Source: Trichomonas vaginalis G3
Taxonomy: Eukaryota; Parabasalia; Trichomonadida; Trichomonadidae
DNA: 64,000 nucleotides
NCBI RefSeq assembly: GCF_026262505.1
Contig: NC_067206.1
Span: 30,705,896-30,769,895, forward strand
Direction of reading: 5' to 3'
This document shows, in pieces, positions 49,191 to 60,241 of the stretch (its first letter is position 1; each line of letters starts with the position of its first letter). The notes beneath the pieces were generated by a model that was not told the origin of the DNA, made no database searches, and saw only the letters and a program-made list of their open reading frames with translations. The position numbers were made by a program, and so were the translations under genes.

Positions 49191-51480
49191 TTTTGAAGTC
49201 TCTCAGAATTCATCCCTGTCAGAAAAACGATGGTATTGATGGCCAGTTTTATATTCAAAATTGAGTGGGCCTTCTGAAATTGAAATTGAAGAACTGACTA
49301 AAAGGAATTATCATATGTTGCTTATTAATAGTTATTAAAATTTTAAGTACCGATTTTTTGAATAAAAATTTGAAAGAATTACTACAAAAGAATGTTGAAA
49401 TTAGCTTATTGGATGCAATAGAACTATTTGTTTTTCGGCGAAGATTGAATCCGCTTAACTTCAATTTTTCAATGAGATTAAATATTGAGTAAAACCAATA
49501 GAGTCAGGCTATAATGCAAAATAAAGAGGGAAAATTCTGATAAATTTAAGATTGGAATTTGTGAAAAAGTTATCAAAAATTCAATGTCTTTGAAAATCGT
49601 AATCCATTAAATAGGTCAATTGACCAAGCATTACGAATTTAAAATTTAGGCTTACGGACAATGAATGAATTCTTTTTCTTCAATGTTGTAATTAAAAATA
49701 GGAGTTCAATTTTTGTGTTAATTTAATTGTGTGAACTTTGCTGGGTTTGAAATTAATCTAATCCAAAATGAATAAAATAAGAATATATCATTAATCCATA
49801 AACTCAATTTCAGAATTCTGTGAAAAATTTATCATGCGATCATTTATTGTGTAATTTATGTATGATATTTTACATACAAGCAGGTATATAAAAAATCGAA
49901 TTTATATTCATAAATTTTTTTTGGCAAAATAACAATACGAATTTTAAAAATTGAATCTAATGCTTTAAGTCGAGTATTTTTAATGCACAAATATATTGAA
50001 CCGTAGATTTTCTCAAAAGTGTCATTTCAAAATTTCATTCAAATTAATGATCGGAACTAATATTGATACTCTATTTCGACCAGCTTGTATTAATATTCAT
50101 ATTTATTTATCTATTCAAGTGTTATAGACCGAAAATAGATTTTTTCGGTTTTCTGTTCAAATAATTGAAAGAATGATACTATTATAGGTTTATTATATTA
50201 TATAGCATATAATCATGCTATAGCCGAAAATTATAAGTTTTGAGAAGATTGAATATAACACAAATAAATTTGAATGTAAGTTAAATTGCTTGTTGTTTTT
50301 AATAGCTATCTAATGAGAAATCCAATATTGAAAAATTCAAATTGAATGATTGAAAGAACAGAAAAAGTCATTCTTTTCAATTTCGAATATGTTTCATTGT
50401 ATTTATAATAATATGGCAAATATGATATTTAAACTTGATTTTTGAAGGAAAATTCACAAAATTGAATAAATACAAATAATTTTTATTCAAAAATAAACTA
50501 GTTATTTGAGTTTAATACTAATTATCTATTCAAACTACAAAATTTGTAATTTACAATATTTTGTGAGATCAGATTGAATTAATTCAAGGTTCTTTTCAAT
50601 TAATATTAATGACCATATTACGCATTTTCGAACATTCTAAACCAAATATATAAAAATGGGAGACGAATGTTAAATTTGCTAGACATGGGGAAGTTGTCTG
50701 CAAAGTTTTAGCTCTTATCTCTAACAAAAAATTAATTTTTAAAAAAATGACCGAATACGTTTCACAGCGAGAGAAAAATAAAAGGCAAGATAGAATTTTC
50801 TAGACATAAAGAAGTTGTTTACCGAGTTTTAGCTCTTATCTCTAACAAAAAATTATTTTTTAAAAAAATGACCGAATACGTTTCACAGCGAGAAAAAAAT
50901 AAAAGGCAAGATAGAATTTTCTAGACATAAAGAAGTTGTCTACCAAGTGTTAGCTGTTACTTCTTCTCAATACTGATATAAAATAAAAATCTTTATTATT
51001 TATTTAACCTTTATTGTTTCATTAAACTTCATTTATTTTATATTATAGTTTTATTCTTTTAGCTACTTGTAAAATAATCTAATTTTATATCATCATTTTA
51101 CCGGATTATTCTTCAGTATATCGATTGTGTATCTAAAATAATATCATTATCCATATTCTGTTTTTTCCAAAATTCTTTTAAATAGAAACAATAAGAATTA
51201 CCGAAAAAGTGACAAAACATCAAAAACAGGGAGGGGTCTCAATTTTTATTACTTATATTATTTTACAATATTTATATAAATACTCTTTATAATATATTTT
51301 ACTATAAAATTATACCTCAAATTCAAATATTTAAAATATTATTTACATAATTATCTCAAAATTATATTTTTATATATTATTTTTCATATGTATAAATCCT
51401 ATAATCTATATCTATGCAAATCTCATCTAATTTTTTTTTGAAACAAACCGCTACCATTTTATAATGGTCCATCTTAAATT
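49191..51480. other. Long AT-rich intergenic region with a 121-bp tandem repeat
   Basis: About 2.3 kb without a gene. At 50710-50955 a 121-bp unit (TAGCTCTTATCTCTAAC start) occurs twice and starts a third time, with few differences. An AAAAAGTGACAAAAC word lies at about 51206-51220, similar to the ends of the elements at 31578 and 44671, and could mark the left end of the hairpin-chain element that follows. Nothing else is recognised. Confidence 0.55.
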
Positions 51481-51489
51481 CATCATAAA

Positions 51490-52545
51490 TTCTGGTACAT
51501 GTTAGTACCAGAGTCTTCAAATCTCAAACACTCTGGTACCAACATGTACCAGACGCGAGTTTCCAATGCCCTCGTACGATTTTCTATTAAGATCTTCTTG
51601 AATGAGAAGGTCTTCATAGAAACTCGTACGAGGGCTTCTCTTTAAATACTCTGGTACCTGCTGGTATCGGAGTCGACTTTACAGCCCTTTCCACAATTTT
51701 GAAGCTGGGGAAAGTTTTCAAGCAATGAAAGGGAAGCTCTCGCTATGAGGTGAAAATCTAGAATTTTTACCTCATAGCGAGTAATCCTTTGTTAATTACT
51801 TGAAAACTTTCTTCAAATTATCAAAATTTCGAGGAAAGTTTCCTTGCTTCAAAGTAGAGATGGAGCCCTTTGAGCCACTGCATATAGGTCAGTGACTCAA
51901 AATACTCCATCTCTACTAGAAATCGCCAAAATTTGGGTCACAATCTTTGAAATGCGACGCAAGTTTGGGCAATTTCGCGAGGGACTTGCTCCATTTGGTG
52001 CATAGATTCACACTCTATGCACCAGATGGAACAATTCTTTCGCTGACAGCGGGAAACTTTGTCTGAATAGTTTAACATTCAGACAAAGTTTCCCGCTGTC
52101 AGAGAGGGAATGGAAGGGTAAGAGGTATATATTCATAATGTATACCTCTTACTCTTCCATTCCCTCAGGAAAGTTCAAAAACTTGGGTGCAATCAGAACT
52201 GATTGCACCCAAGTTTTTGAACTTTATATAAGGAATTGTTGGCTATGATGTACTGATCATGAATCAGTACATCATAGCCAACAATTCCTTCGCAAACAGT
52301 GGGAAACTTTGTCTGAATAGTTTAACATTCAGACAAAGTTTCCCGCTGTCAGGGAGGGAATTAGAGGGTGGGAGATATATAGATAGACTATAAATCTCTC
52401 ACCCTTTAATTCCCTCAAGAAAGTTCAAAAACTTGGGTGCAATCAGAACTGATTGCACCCAAGTTTTTGAATTTTGTATAAGGAATTGTTGGCTATGATG
52501 TACTGATCATGAATCAGTACATCATAGCCAACAATTCTAACTTTT
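51490..52545. repeat. Chain of about 13 successive hairpins
   Basis: Adjacent inverted repeats of about 55-65 bp fill more than 1 kb. Examples: 51492-51553 (CTGGTAC arms), 51570-51637, a nested one in 51700-51840, 51856-51916, 51985-52035, 52045-52100 (24-bp perfect arms, 8-base loop), 52170-52225 (27-bp perfect arms) and 52231-52289 (near-perfect palindrome). The last four hairpins recur as a block: 52045-52289 resembles 52300-52542. Two of them also occur at 26135-26270. There is no coding sequence. It may be a non-autonomous element; its ends are not defined. Confidence 0.9.
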
Positions 52546-52783
52546 AACCAAAGATAATTGATTCGTATGTAAAATATTAAGCTAAAATTTCTCTTTCTTT
52601 TAGTACACATTCTTCCATTTCGTGTACATGTATCATATATTAAGTACTAGTTATCTATTCTATATCCTTTATCCCAATTTAGATACTCAAAGATAATTCT
52701 TTTTCAGAAGAAAAAATATTTTCTATTAAACCGTTATTTTTTCAATGTGAGTTTTCAATTTTATTTTTCCTTTTTGCTGCTCA
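52546..52783. other. Short AT-rich gap
   Basis: About 240 bases between the hairpin chain and the transposase remnant, without visible features. Confidence 0.5.
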
Positions 52784-53409
52784 ATGCAACATCCTCCACC
52801 CGATCCTCCATGCGAGGTTGATCAAGCCATAGGATATTTAGAATATTCTCGTTTTGTTATAGCTGCAGAGCTGCATGGTAACATAAGATTTGTCAAAGAC
52901 CCACAAAAACTATCAATTGGAACAGGAGTATTAATCTACCACCGATGCGAATACGAAGGCTGCCCAGCAGGCTTTAAATTTATTAAAAAATTCGACAATT
53001 ACATTTTTAAATCTGCAAACTTAACTCATATTCACTCAGGACCACCACCACAACATAAAAATACACCTACAAGTGGTACTTACCGTGCTTGGATTAAAAA
53101 ATTTCTCATGAATCACGGAAGTCCACTTAATGCAACACAAGAAGTCAACAAAACGCTTGAAATACCTAAAGATCATACTTGTATTCACATGACTATGAAA
53201 CAAACTGCAATCAATCAATTGAAATATTATTTACAACAAAAAGATCTTATGAGATCTTTACCAGACATATCTTTAAATCAATTTCAATCTTACAAAACTA
53301 TGTTAATCAATGGGAAGATCAACATGATGACCTTATTTATTTTGACATTCAAGGTGAAGATACTGATTTTCCAGACAAATTGGTTTTATTTACTCTGATA
53401 ATGATATGA
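52784..53409 (+). pseudogene. Mutator-like (MULE) transposase remnant, N-terminal zinc-binding part
   Basis: The frame starts MQHPPPDPPCEVDQ. Residues about 48-85 have a C-x4-C-...-H-x-H pattern (CEYEGCPAGFKF through THIHS) of the WRKY/FLYWCH-like fold found at the N-terminus of MULE transposases. Around 53290 the likely coding frame changes: the +1 frame continues with NQWEDQHDDLIYFDIQGEDT, whose composition fits better. Coding then stops just before the 113-bp satellite, so the catalytic DDE part is absent. It is a truncated, frameshifted DNA-transposon gene or a short relative. An unrelated zinc-finger gene is possible. Confidence 0.5.
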
Positions 53410-53429
53410 TCTCTCAAATTCATGAAAAA

Positions 53430-53974
53430 CCGAAACTGCAAGGATCTCCGATTCTCGATATGATAATTTATTTGATTCCGGGGGACACCCCGGTTATCAA
53501 ATATATTTATTAGAACGGAAAATCTCTCACATTTCGAAAAAACCGAAACTGCAAGGATCTCCGATTCTCGATATGATAATTTATTTGATTCCGGGGACAC
53601 CCCGGTTATCAAATATATTTATTAGAACGGAAAATCTCTCACATTTCGAAAAAACCGAAACTGCAAGGATCTCCGATTCTCGATATGATAATTTATTTGA
53701 TTCCGGGGGACACCCCGGTTATCAAATATATTTATTAGAACGGAAAATCTCTCACATTTCGAAAAAACCGAAACTGCAAGGATCTCCGATTCTCGATATG
53801 ATAATTTATTTGATTCCGGGGGACACCCCGGTTATCAAATATATTTATTAGAACGGAAAATCTCTCACATTTCGAAAAAACCGAAACTGCAAGGATCTCC
53901 GATTCTCGATATGATAATTTATTTGATTCCGGGGGACACCCCGGTTATCAAATATATTTATTAGGATGGAAAAT
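53430..53974 (+). repeat. 113-bp satellite, array A (about 5 units)
   Basis: Units begin at 53430, 53543, 53655, 53768 and 53881, so the period is 113 bp with one unit of 112. Each unit has a hairpin of CCGGGG, loop GACA and CCCCGG, extended by TTTGAT/ATCAAA on both sides. The last unit degenerates into the inner arm of the palindrome. Confidence 0.95.
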
Positions 53975-56325
53975 ATCTCACTTTTCGAAATTTTTTTAAC
54001 AAAAATATGGCATTCTTAAATTATAGTTACATGTTATTTCACAATCATTATCATTAAAAAATTCAATTATTCAAGTTGTTTTGTCCCGACGGTTTTTACG
54101 GTTATAAAAATGGTTGCGAACTCAATCCATCAGCAAAATGTCGGTTGGGGTGCCCTTCTTGGCCTCCTGAGTACTCACCAAGATACCCCAGCTCCCGCAA
54201 AACACCTCCCTTAGGTGAGCATTAACTGATGACATGAGTTAACAATTCTACAAAATCATCAAGCATGAAGGTTTATGATTTATAAATCAAAATCTCAGAA
54301 ACTGCTTGACTTTGCAAGTTGCTGTCTTTACCGGTTACTCTGCTGCAATCTCTTTTCTGATTGCAGGCAGAGTTCTGCATCCTGAGGACTTTGCCTTGCA
54401 GATATGCTTGTAATCACTACGTGAGCAACTTAGTGTTGCAAGTTGCTGTCTTTACCGGTTAGCTTTTTTTGAAGTTTCTTCGCATCTTATATAAGCTCTA
54501 GATCAATATTTATCATCAGAATTTGCATCTCATAAAGCACGATATTAATCAAATAGGCAAATTTCATTCGGAGTCTCTCATTAAATGAGAAACTCCGAAT
54601 GAGATTTGCTCTAAGGTAATGTACTTGTTATGCTTGGCCTAGAAGCAAGGAGGAAACATGTATATGGTTTGTTTATACTGAAGTTATCTGGAATTCTCTC
54701 AATTGAGGATTCAAATCCAGATAAAATCTCAATTATCTCGTCATGTAGTTCGTATTTTCGCGTTCTGAGAGCGGAAAACGCATTTTTTGAATGCGTAGAT
54801 TCCGAATCACACGGAAAAAATAGGTTTTAATAAGAAAAATAGACAATTTATGAAGTAACAAAGCACATACTATTATAAAAAAAAAAACATTTTTCTCATA
54901 TGAAAGAAAATATAACGTATTTTTTACAGAGCGTAGGTATATATCGAGCCAATTCACACCATAAATTCTTTTCTCGTTCTCGGGCCTATAAACAACCTGA
55001 GGTGCACAACAATATTAACTTATACTGCTGTTATCTGGATTTGAATCCTCAATTGAGAGAATTCCAGATAACTTCAGTATAAACAAACCATATACATGTT
55101 TCCTCCTTGCTTCTAGGCCAAGCATAACAAGTACATTACCTTAGAGCAAATCTCATTCGGAGTTTCTCATTTAATGAGAGACTCCGAATGAAATTTGCCT
55201 ATTTGATTAATATCGTGCTTTATGAGATGCAAATTCTGATGATAAATATTGATCTAGAGCTTATATAAGATGCGAAGAAACTTCAAAAAAAGCTAACCGG
55301 TAAAGACAGCAACTTGCAACACTAAGTTGCTCACGTAGTGATTACAAGCATATCTGCAAGGCAAAGTCCTCAGGATGCAGAACTCTGCCTGCAATCAGAA
55401 AAGAGATTGCAGCAGAGTAACCGGTAAAGACAGCAACTTGCAAAGTCAAGCAGTTTCTGAGATTTTGATTTATAAATCATAAACCTTCATGCTTGATGAT
55501 TTTGTAGAATTGTTAACTCATGTCATCAGTTAATGCTCACCTAAGGGAGGTGTTTTGCGGGAGCTGGGGGTATCTTGGTGAGTACTCAGGAGGCCAAGAA
55601 GGGCACCCCAACCGACATTTTGCTGATGGATTGAGTTCGCAACCATTTTTATAACCGTAAAAACCGTCGGGACAAAACAACTTGAATAATTGAATTTTTT
55701 AATGATAATGATTGTGAAATAACATGTAACTATAATTTAAGAATGCCATATTTTTGTTAAAAAAATTTCGAAAAGTGAGATATTTTCCATCTAATAAATA
55801 TATTTGATAACCGGGGTGTCCCCCGGAATCAAATAAATTATCATATCGAGAATCGGAGATCCTTGCAGTTTCGGTTTTTTCGAAATGTGAGAGATTTTCC
55901 GTTCTAATAAATATATTTGATAACCGGGGTGTCCCCCGGAATCAAATAAATTATCATATCGAGAATCGGAGATCCTTGCAGTTTCGGTTTTTTCGAAATG
56001 TGAGAGATTTTCCGTTCTAATAAATATATTTGATAACCGGGGTGTCCCCCGGAATCAAATAAATTATCATATCGAGAATCGGAGATCCTTGCAGTTTCGG
56101 TTTTTTCGAAATGTGAGAGATTTTCCGTTCTAATAAATATATTTGATAACCGGGGTGTCCCCCGGAATCAAATAAATTATCATATCGAGAATCGGAGATC
56201 CTTGCAGTTTCGGTTTTTTCGAAATGTGAGAGATTTTCCGTTCTAATAAATATATTTGATAACCGGGGTGTCCCCCGGAATCAAATAAATTATCATATCG
56301 AGAATCGGAGATCCTTGCAGTTTCG
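53430..56325. repeat. Large near-perfect palindrome (1.3-kb arms, 308-bp spacer)
   Basis: The left arm 53430-54723 is the reverse complement of 55032-56325, with only scattered single-base differences such as one extra G near 55567. The spacer 54724-55031 is not self-complementary. Each arm has an outer part of 113-bp satellite units and an inner unique part of about 750 bp. The inner part contains GC-richer words and a repeated GTTGCTGTCTTTACCGGTTA sequence (two copies at about 54320 and 54442). No transposase is inside. High identity between arms implies recent formation or ongoing conversion. Confidence 0.9.
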
Positions 56326-57759
56326 GTTTTTTCGAAATGTGAGAGATTTTCCGTTCTAATAAATATATTTGATAACCGGGGTGTCCCCCGGAATCAAATA
56401 AATTATCATATCGAGAATCGGAGATCCTTGCAGTTTCGGTTTTTTCGAAATGTGAGAGATTTTCCGTTCTAATAAATATATTTGATAACCGGGGTGTCCC
56501 CCGGAATCAAATAAATTATCATATCGAGAATCGGAGATCCTTGCAGTTTCGGTTTTTTCGAAATGTGAGAGATTTTCCGTTCTAATAAATATATTTGATA
56601 ACCGGGGTGTCCCCCGGAATCAAATAAATTATCATATCGAGAATCGGAGATCCTTGCAGTTTCGGTTTTTTCGAAATGTGAGAGATTTTCCGTTCTAATA
56701 AATATATTTGATAACCGGGGTGTCCCCCGGAATCAAATAAATTATCATATCGAGAATCGGAGATCCTTGCAGTTTCGGTTTTTTCGAAATGTGAGAGATT
56801 TTCCGTTCTAATAAATATATTTGATAACCGGGGTGTCCCCCGGAATCAAATAAATTATCATATCGAGAATCGGAGATCCTTGCAGTTTCGGTTTTTTCGA
56901 AATGTGAGAGATTTTCCGTTCTAATAAATATATTTGATAACCGGGGTGTCCCCCGGAATCAAATAAATTATCATATCGAGAATCGGAGATCCTTGCAGTT
57001 TCGGTTTTTTCGAAATGTGAGAGATTTTCCGTTCTAATAAATATATTTGATAACCGGGGTGTCCCCCGGAATCAAATAAATTATCATATCGAGATTCGGA
57101 GATCCTTGCAGTTTCGGTTTTTTCGAAATGTGAGAGATTTTCCGTTCTAATAAATATATTTGATAACCGGGGTGTCCCCCGGAATCAAATAAATTATCAT
57201 ATCGAGAATCGGAGATCCTTGCAGTTTCGGTTTTTTCGAAATGTGAGAGATTTTCCGTTCTAATAAATATATTTGATAACCGGGGTGTCCCCCGGAATCA
57301 AATAAATTATCATATCGAGAATCGGAGATCCTTGCAGTTTCGGTTTTTTCGAAATGTGAGAGATTTTCCGTTCTAATAAATATATTTGATAACCGGGGTG
57401 TCCCCCGGAATCAAATAAATTATCATATCGAGAATCGGAGATCCTTGCAGTTTCGGTTTTTTCGAAATGTGAGAGATTTTCCGTTCTAATAAATATATTT
57501 GATAACCGGGGTGTCCCCCGGAATCAAATAAATTATCATATCGAGAATCGGAGATCCTTGCAGTTTCGGTTTTTTCGAAATGTGAGAGATTTTCCGTTCT
57601 AATAAATATATTTGATAACCGGGGTGTCCCCCGGAATCAAATAAATTATCATATCGAGAATCGGAGATCCTTGCAGTTTCGATTTTTTCGAAATGTGAGA
57701 GATTTTCCGTTCTAATAAATATATTTGATAACCGGGGGTCCCCCGGAATCAAATAAATT
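55781..57759 (-). repeat. 113-bp satellite, array B (about 17.5 units)
   Basis: The same unit as array A in inverse orientation. It runs beyond the palindrome's outer limit by about 12 units. Units are almost identical, with rare changes such as one A-to-T near 57095 and one in the last units. The array ends abruptly inside a unit at about 57759. Confidence 0.95.
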
Positions 57760-58399
57760 AGCATTACTAACATTCCTTTTTTATTTAAAATTTTCAATTC
57801 TTAAAACAAAGTTTTCTTTAATTTTAATATATTGTTATTTTTGAATAAAAATAAAATAATACTAATGCAACAAAAGCTTCCTAAAATTATATTTGCGCGT
57901 TAATTGTAATTCATAATGATTTTGAAATATTCCTCCTGGCCAGAAGAGCCTATTACTTGATTTTTGGCTTGGGATGCAAAAATAAATGCAATACGTATTT
58001 AGAAAGATATCTCAAATCCTTTACCACAGATAATGATGTAACTCTCCAGTTTGTTGATACGATCTTTATGGCGTTTCCTTTACAATAAATAAGTATGCGT
58101 TAGAAAAGGAATCCAATATTAGTCAGCCATTTCAAAAATTCACTTAAAAACAAGAATATCTTTAAAGAACTGAAGACAGAAGGGCTAAGGCTTTATAAAA
58201 CAAAGTATATCATTTCTTAGGAACTTAATATGAATAATACCATATACTTTTTATCTATTACGAAAGAATTCAGCAATTTTCACACAGAATGAAGTGACAA
58301 GATATCTCTCTTTAAGTTACTATATTATTTGCTGCCTTTTATTCTATAATTAATGAAATTTTACTTTAATTACAATATAAACATATAAATTTTATAATT
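57760..58399. other. Intergenic region
   Basis: About 640 AT-rich bases between array B and the coiled-coil gene. No gene, hairpin or repeat is seen. Confidence 0.5.
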
Positions 58400-59722
58400 T
58401 CACATGAAAAAGTTCCTAACCACAAAATTGCCTGGTACAACCATGCCACCTGGCATCACCATTCCACCTTGCATCATCATGCCTCCACGGTTGTTCAATT
58501 GTTGTTACAATTGAGCGATCATATTTTGGTTTTGCTGAAGTTGATTTTGCATTAATAAAACACCTGCCTGCAATGCAGCAACTTCAACACATTTGGCTTT
58601 ATAATCATCATCTTTGGAAGAAATAGTATTCTTTAATTTAGAAATTTCATTATTCCTATATGAAATACGTGACTGCAATTCAGATATGTCATCATCCTTG
58701 GATGAAATACTTTCTTTCAATGAGTCAATTTCGGAATCTTTGGAAGAAAGACGTTTCCTCAAAGTAGAAATGTCGTCATCTTTGGAAGAAATCTGAGATT
58801 TCAATGAATCATATCCACTTTCTAAGGAAGAAACGCGTTTCCTCAATGTAGAAATTTCATTATCTTTGGAAGAAAGACGAGATTCCAATGACTCAATTTC
58901 TTCATCTTTGGAAGAAATTCGTCTCTTCAAGTTAGAAATTTCGGAATCTTTAGAAGAAATCTGAGACCTCAACGGAGGAAGTTCCGAATCCTTGGAAGAA
59001 AGACGTTTTTGTAACGATGAAATTTCGGAATCTTTGGAAGAAAGTTGAGATCTCAACGACTGGATCTCATTATCTTTGGAAGAAATATGGGATCTCAACG
59101 GTGGAAGTTCCGAATCTTTGGAAGCAAGGCGCTTCTGTAACGATGAAATTTCGGAATCTTTGGAAGAAAGTTGAGACTTCAATGTAGAAATATCGTTGTC
59201 TTTTGATTTAAGTTGCTTTTGTAAATTTTGTATGTCAGAATCTTTTGAAGAAATTTGTGATTTTAATTCATTAACTTGCTTAATGGAATCTTGTTGCTGG
59301 GCAAGTTTTTGCTTAAGTTCCTCGCAGTTCTTTGAGGTTTCCCGAAGTTTGTTATAAAGATCATGGTAATGTTCTGTTAATTTTTGATTTTCTTGAAAAA
59401 TTTTGTCGAAATGATAGCTGATTTCTTTCATTGATCTGAAATCAAGTTTCTCTTCAAAAAGAGTTATTAAGCACTTCAATTCTTTGTAATCTTTAACGTG
59501 GACACGAGCTTTATGAAAACTTCTGAATAAATCATTAGTACTTAATTGTTCTCTTCCGAACTTGAAGAGTAAATCAACTTTCCTCAATCCTAGCTTCGAA
59601 TATTTCAAAACATTGACTGCAATTTTAATTGAGTCAAAGATATAAAAGAATGTTCCGTCTTCGATATAGCTAATTATATGCTTTGCCGACTCTCTATTAT
59701 CTATCACGCAATCGCTTAACAT
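58400..59722 (-). CDS. Coiled-coil protein with 14-residue SSKD repeats, DUF3447-family N-terminus
   Basis: The start at 59722 is backed by an initiator-like TCATA 9-13 bases upstream on the minus strand. The first stop gives 405 residues. Residues 1-120 match the helical N-terminus of the paralogue at 60242-61630. Residues about 150-375 are a coiled coil of about sixteen 14-residue repeats of the form SSKDxEIxxLxxxL. Past the stop at 58505-58507 (TAA, one base from CAA) the same frame continues for 34 codons, QQLNNRGG then Met/Gly/Pro repeats, to a TGA at 58400. That looks like a former C-terminal tail, so the gene may be a recent nonsense allele. Role unknown; probably a scaffold or cytoskeletal protein. 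Confidence 0.75.
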
Positions 59723-60241
59723 TAGCCTTTTATGACCTGCGACTATAAAAAAAAATTTTTTTGAGTCGTCATAAAAATACTCATTAGACTAAGATACACA
59801 TAAATGACTTTTAATTAAAATTGTTTTGCATTCAAATTTTGACAATGCTTACACTTTTTCTGACTAAAAATTAAATTTCCCAAAGAAAGAAATCTGTTTC
59901 ATCTAAAGTAATATATGCTGGTACAAGGAACAGATTGGATATAATTATTGCAATATTTGCCCTAAAGCATTTGTAAATTCTTCGAAGCATTATAAGAAGA
60001 ATCAAGTTCCTTTTACGATAGCTTTGTTTTGAGATTAACATATATACTATGGATCTAAAGGTAACATCCCTTAATCAATCTTTTTAAAAACTTTGTCGAA
60101 AAAATAAAAAATAAAAATTATCTAGATATAATTATCTTTGATGATCGTTATATTTGGAAGAGTCTTATTGAGATTACTTTATATCTTGTTAATAAATTTA
60201 AGATATTATAATAAAATTAAAATAAAATAAAACTAAAAATA
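59723..60241. other. Spacer between the two paralogues
   Basis: About 520 AT-rich bases with no gene or repeat seen. It contains the presumed promoter of the gene ending at 58400 and the 3' end of its paralogue. Confidence 0.5.

Noticed and set aside
53349-53851. Frames with MIIYLIPGDTP-like repeats in the 113-bp satellite
   Set aside because: The period is not a multiple of three, so the frames end quickly and recur on both strands in arrays A, B and C. They are not genes.
55781-57759. CRISPR-like regular array
   Set aside because: There are no variable spacers; the whole 113-bp unit repeats. The genome context is eukaryotic.
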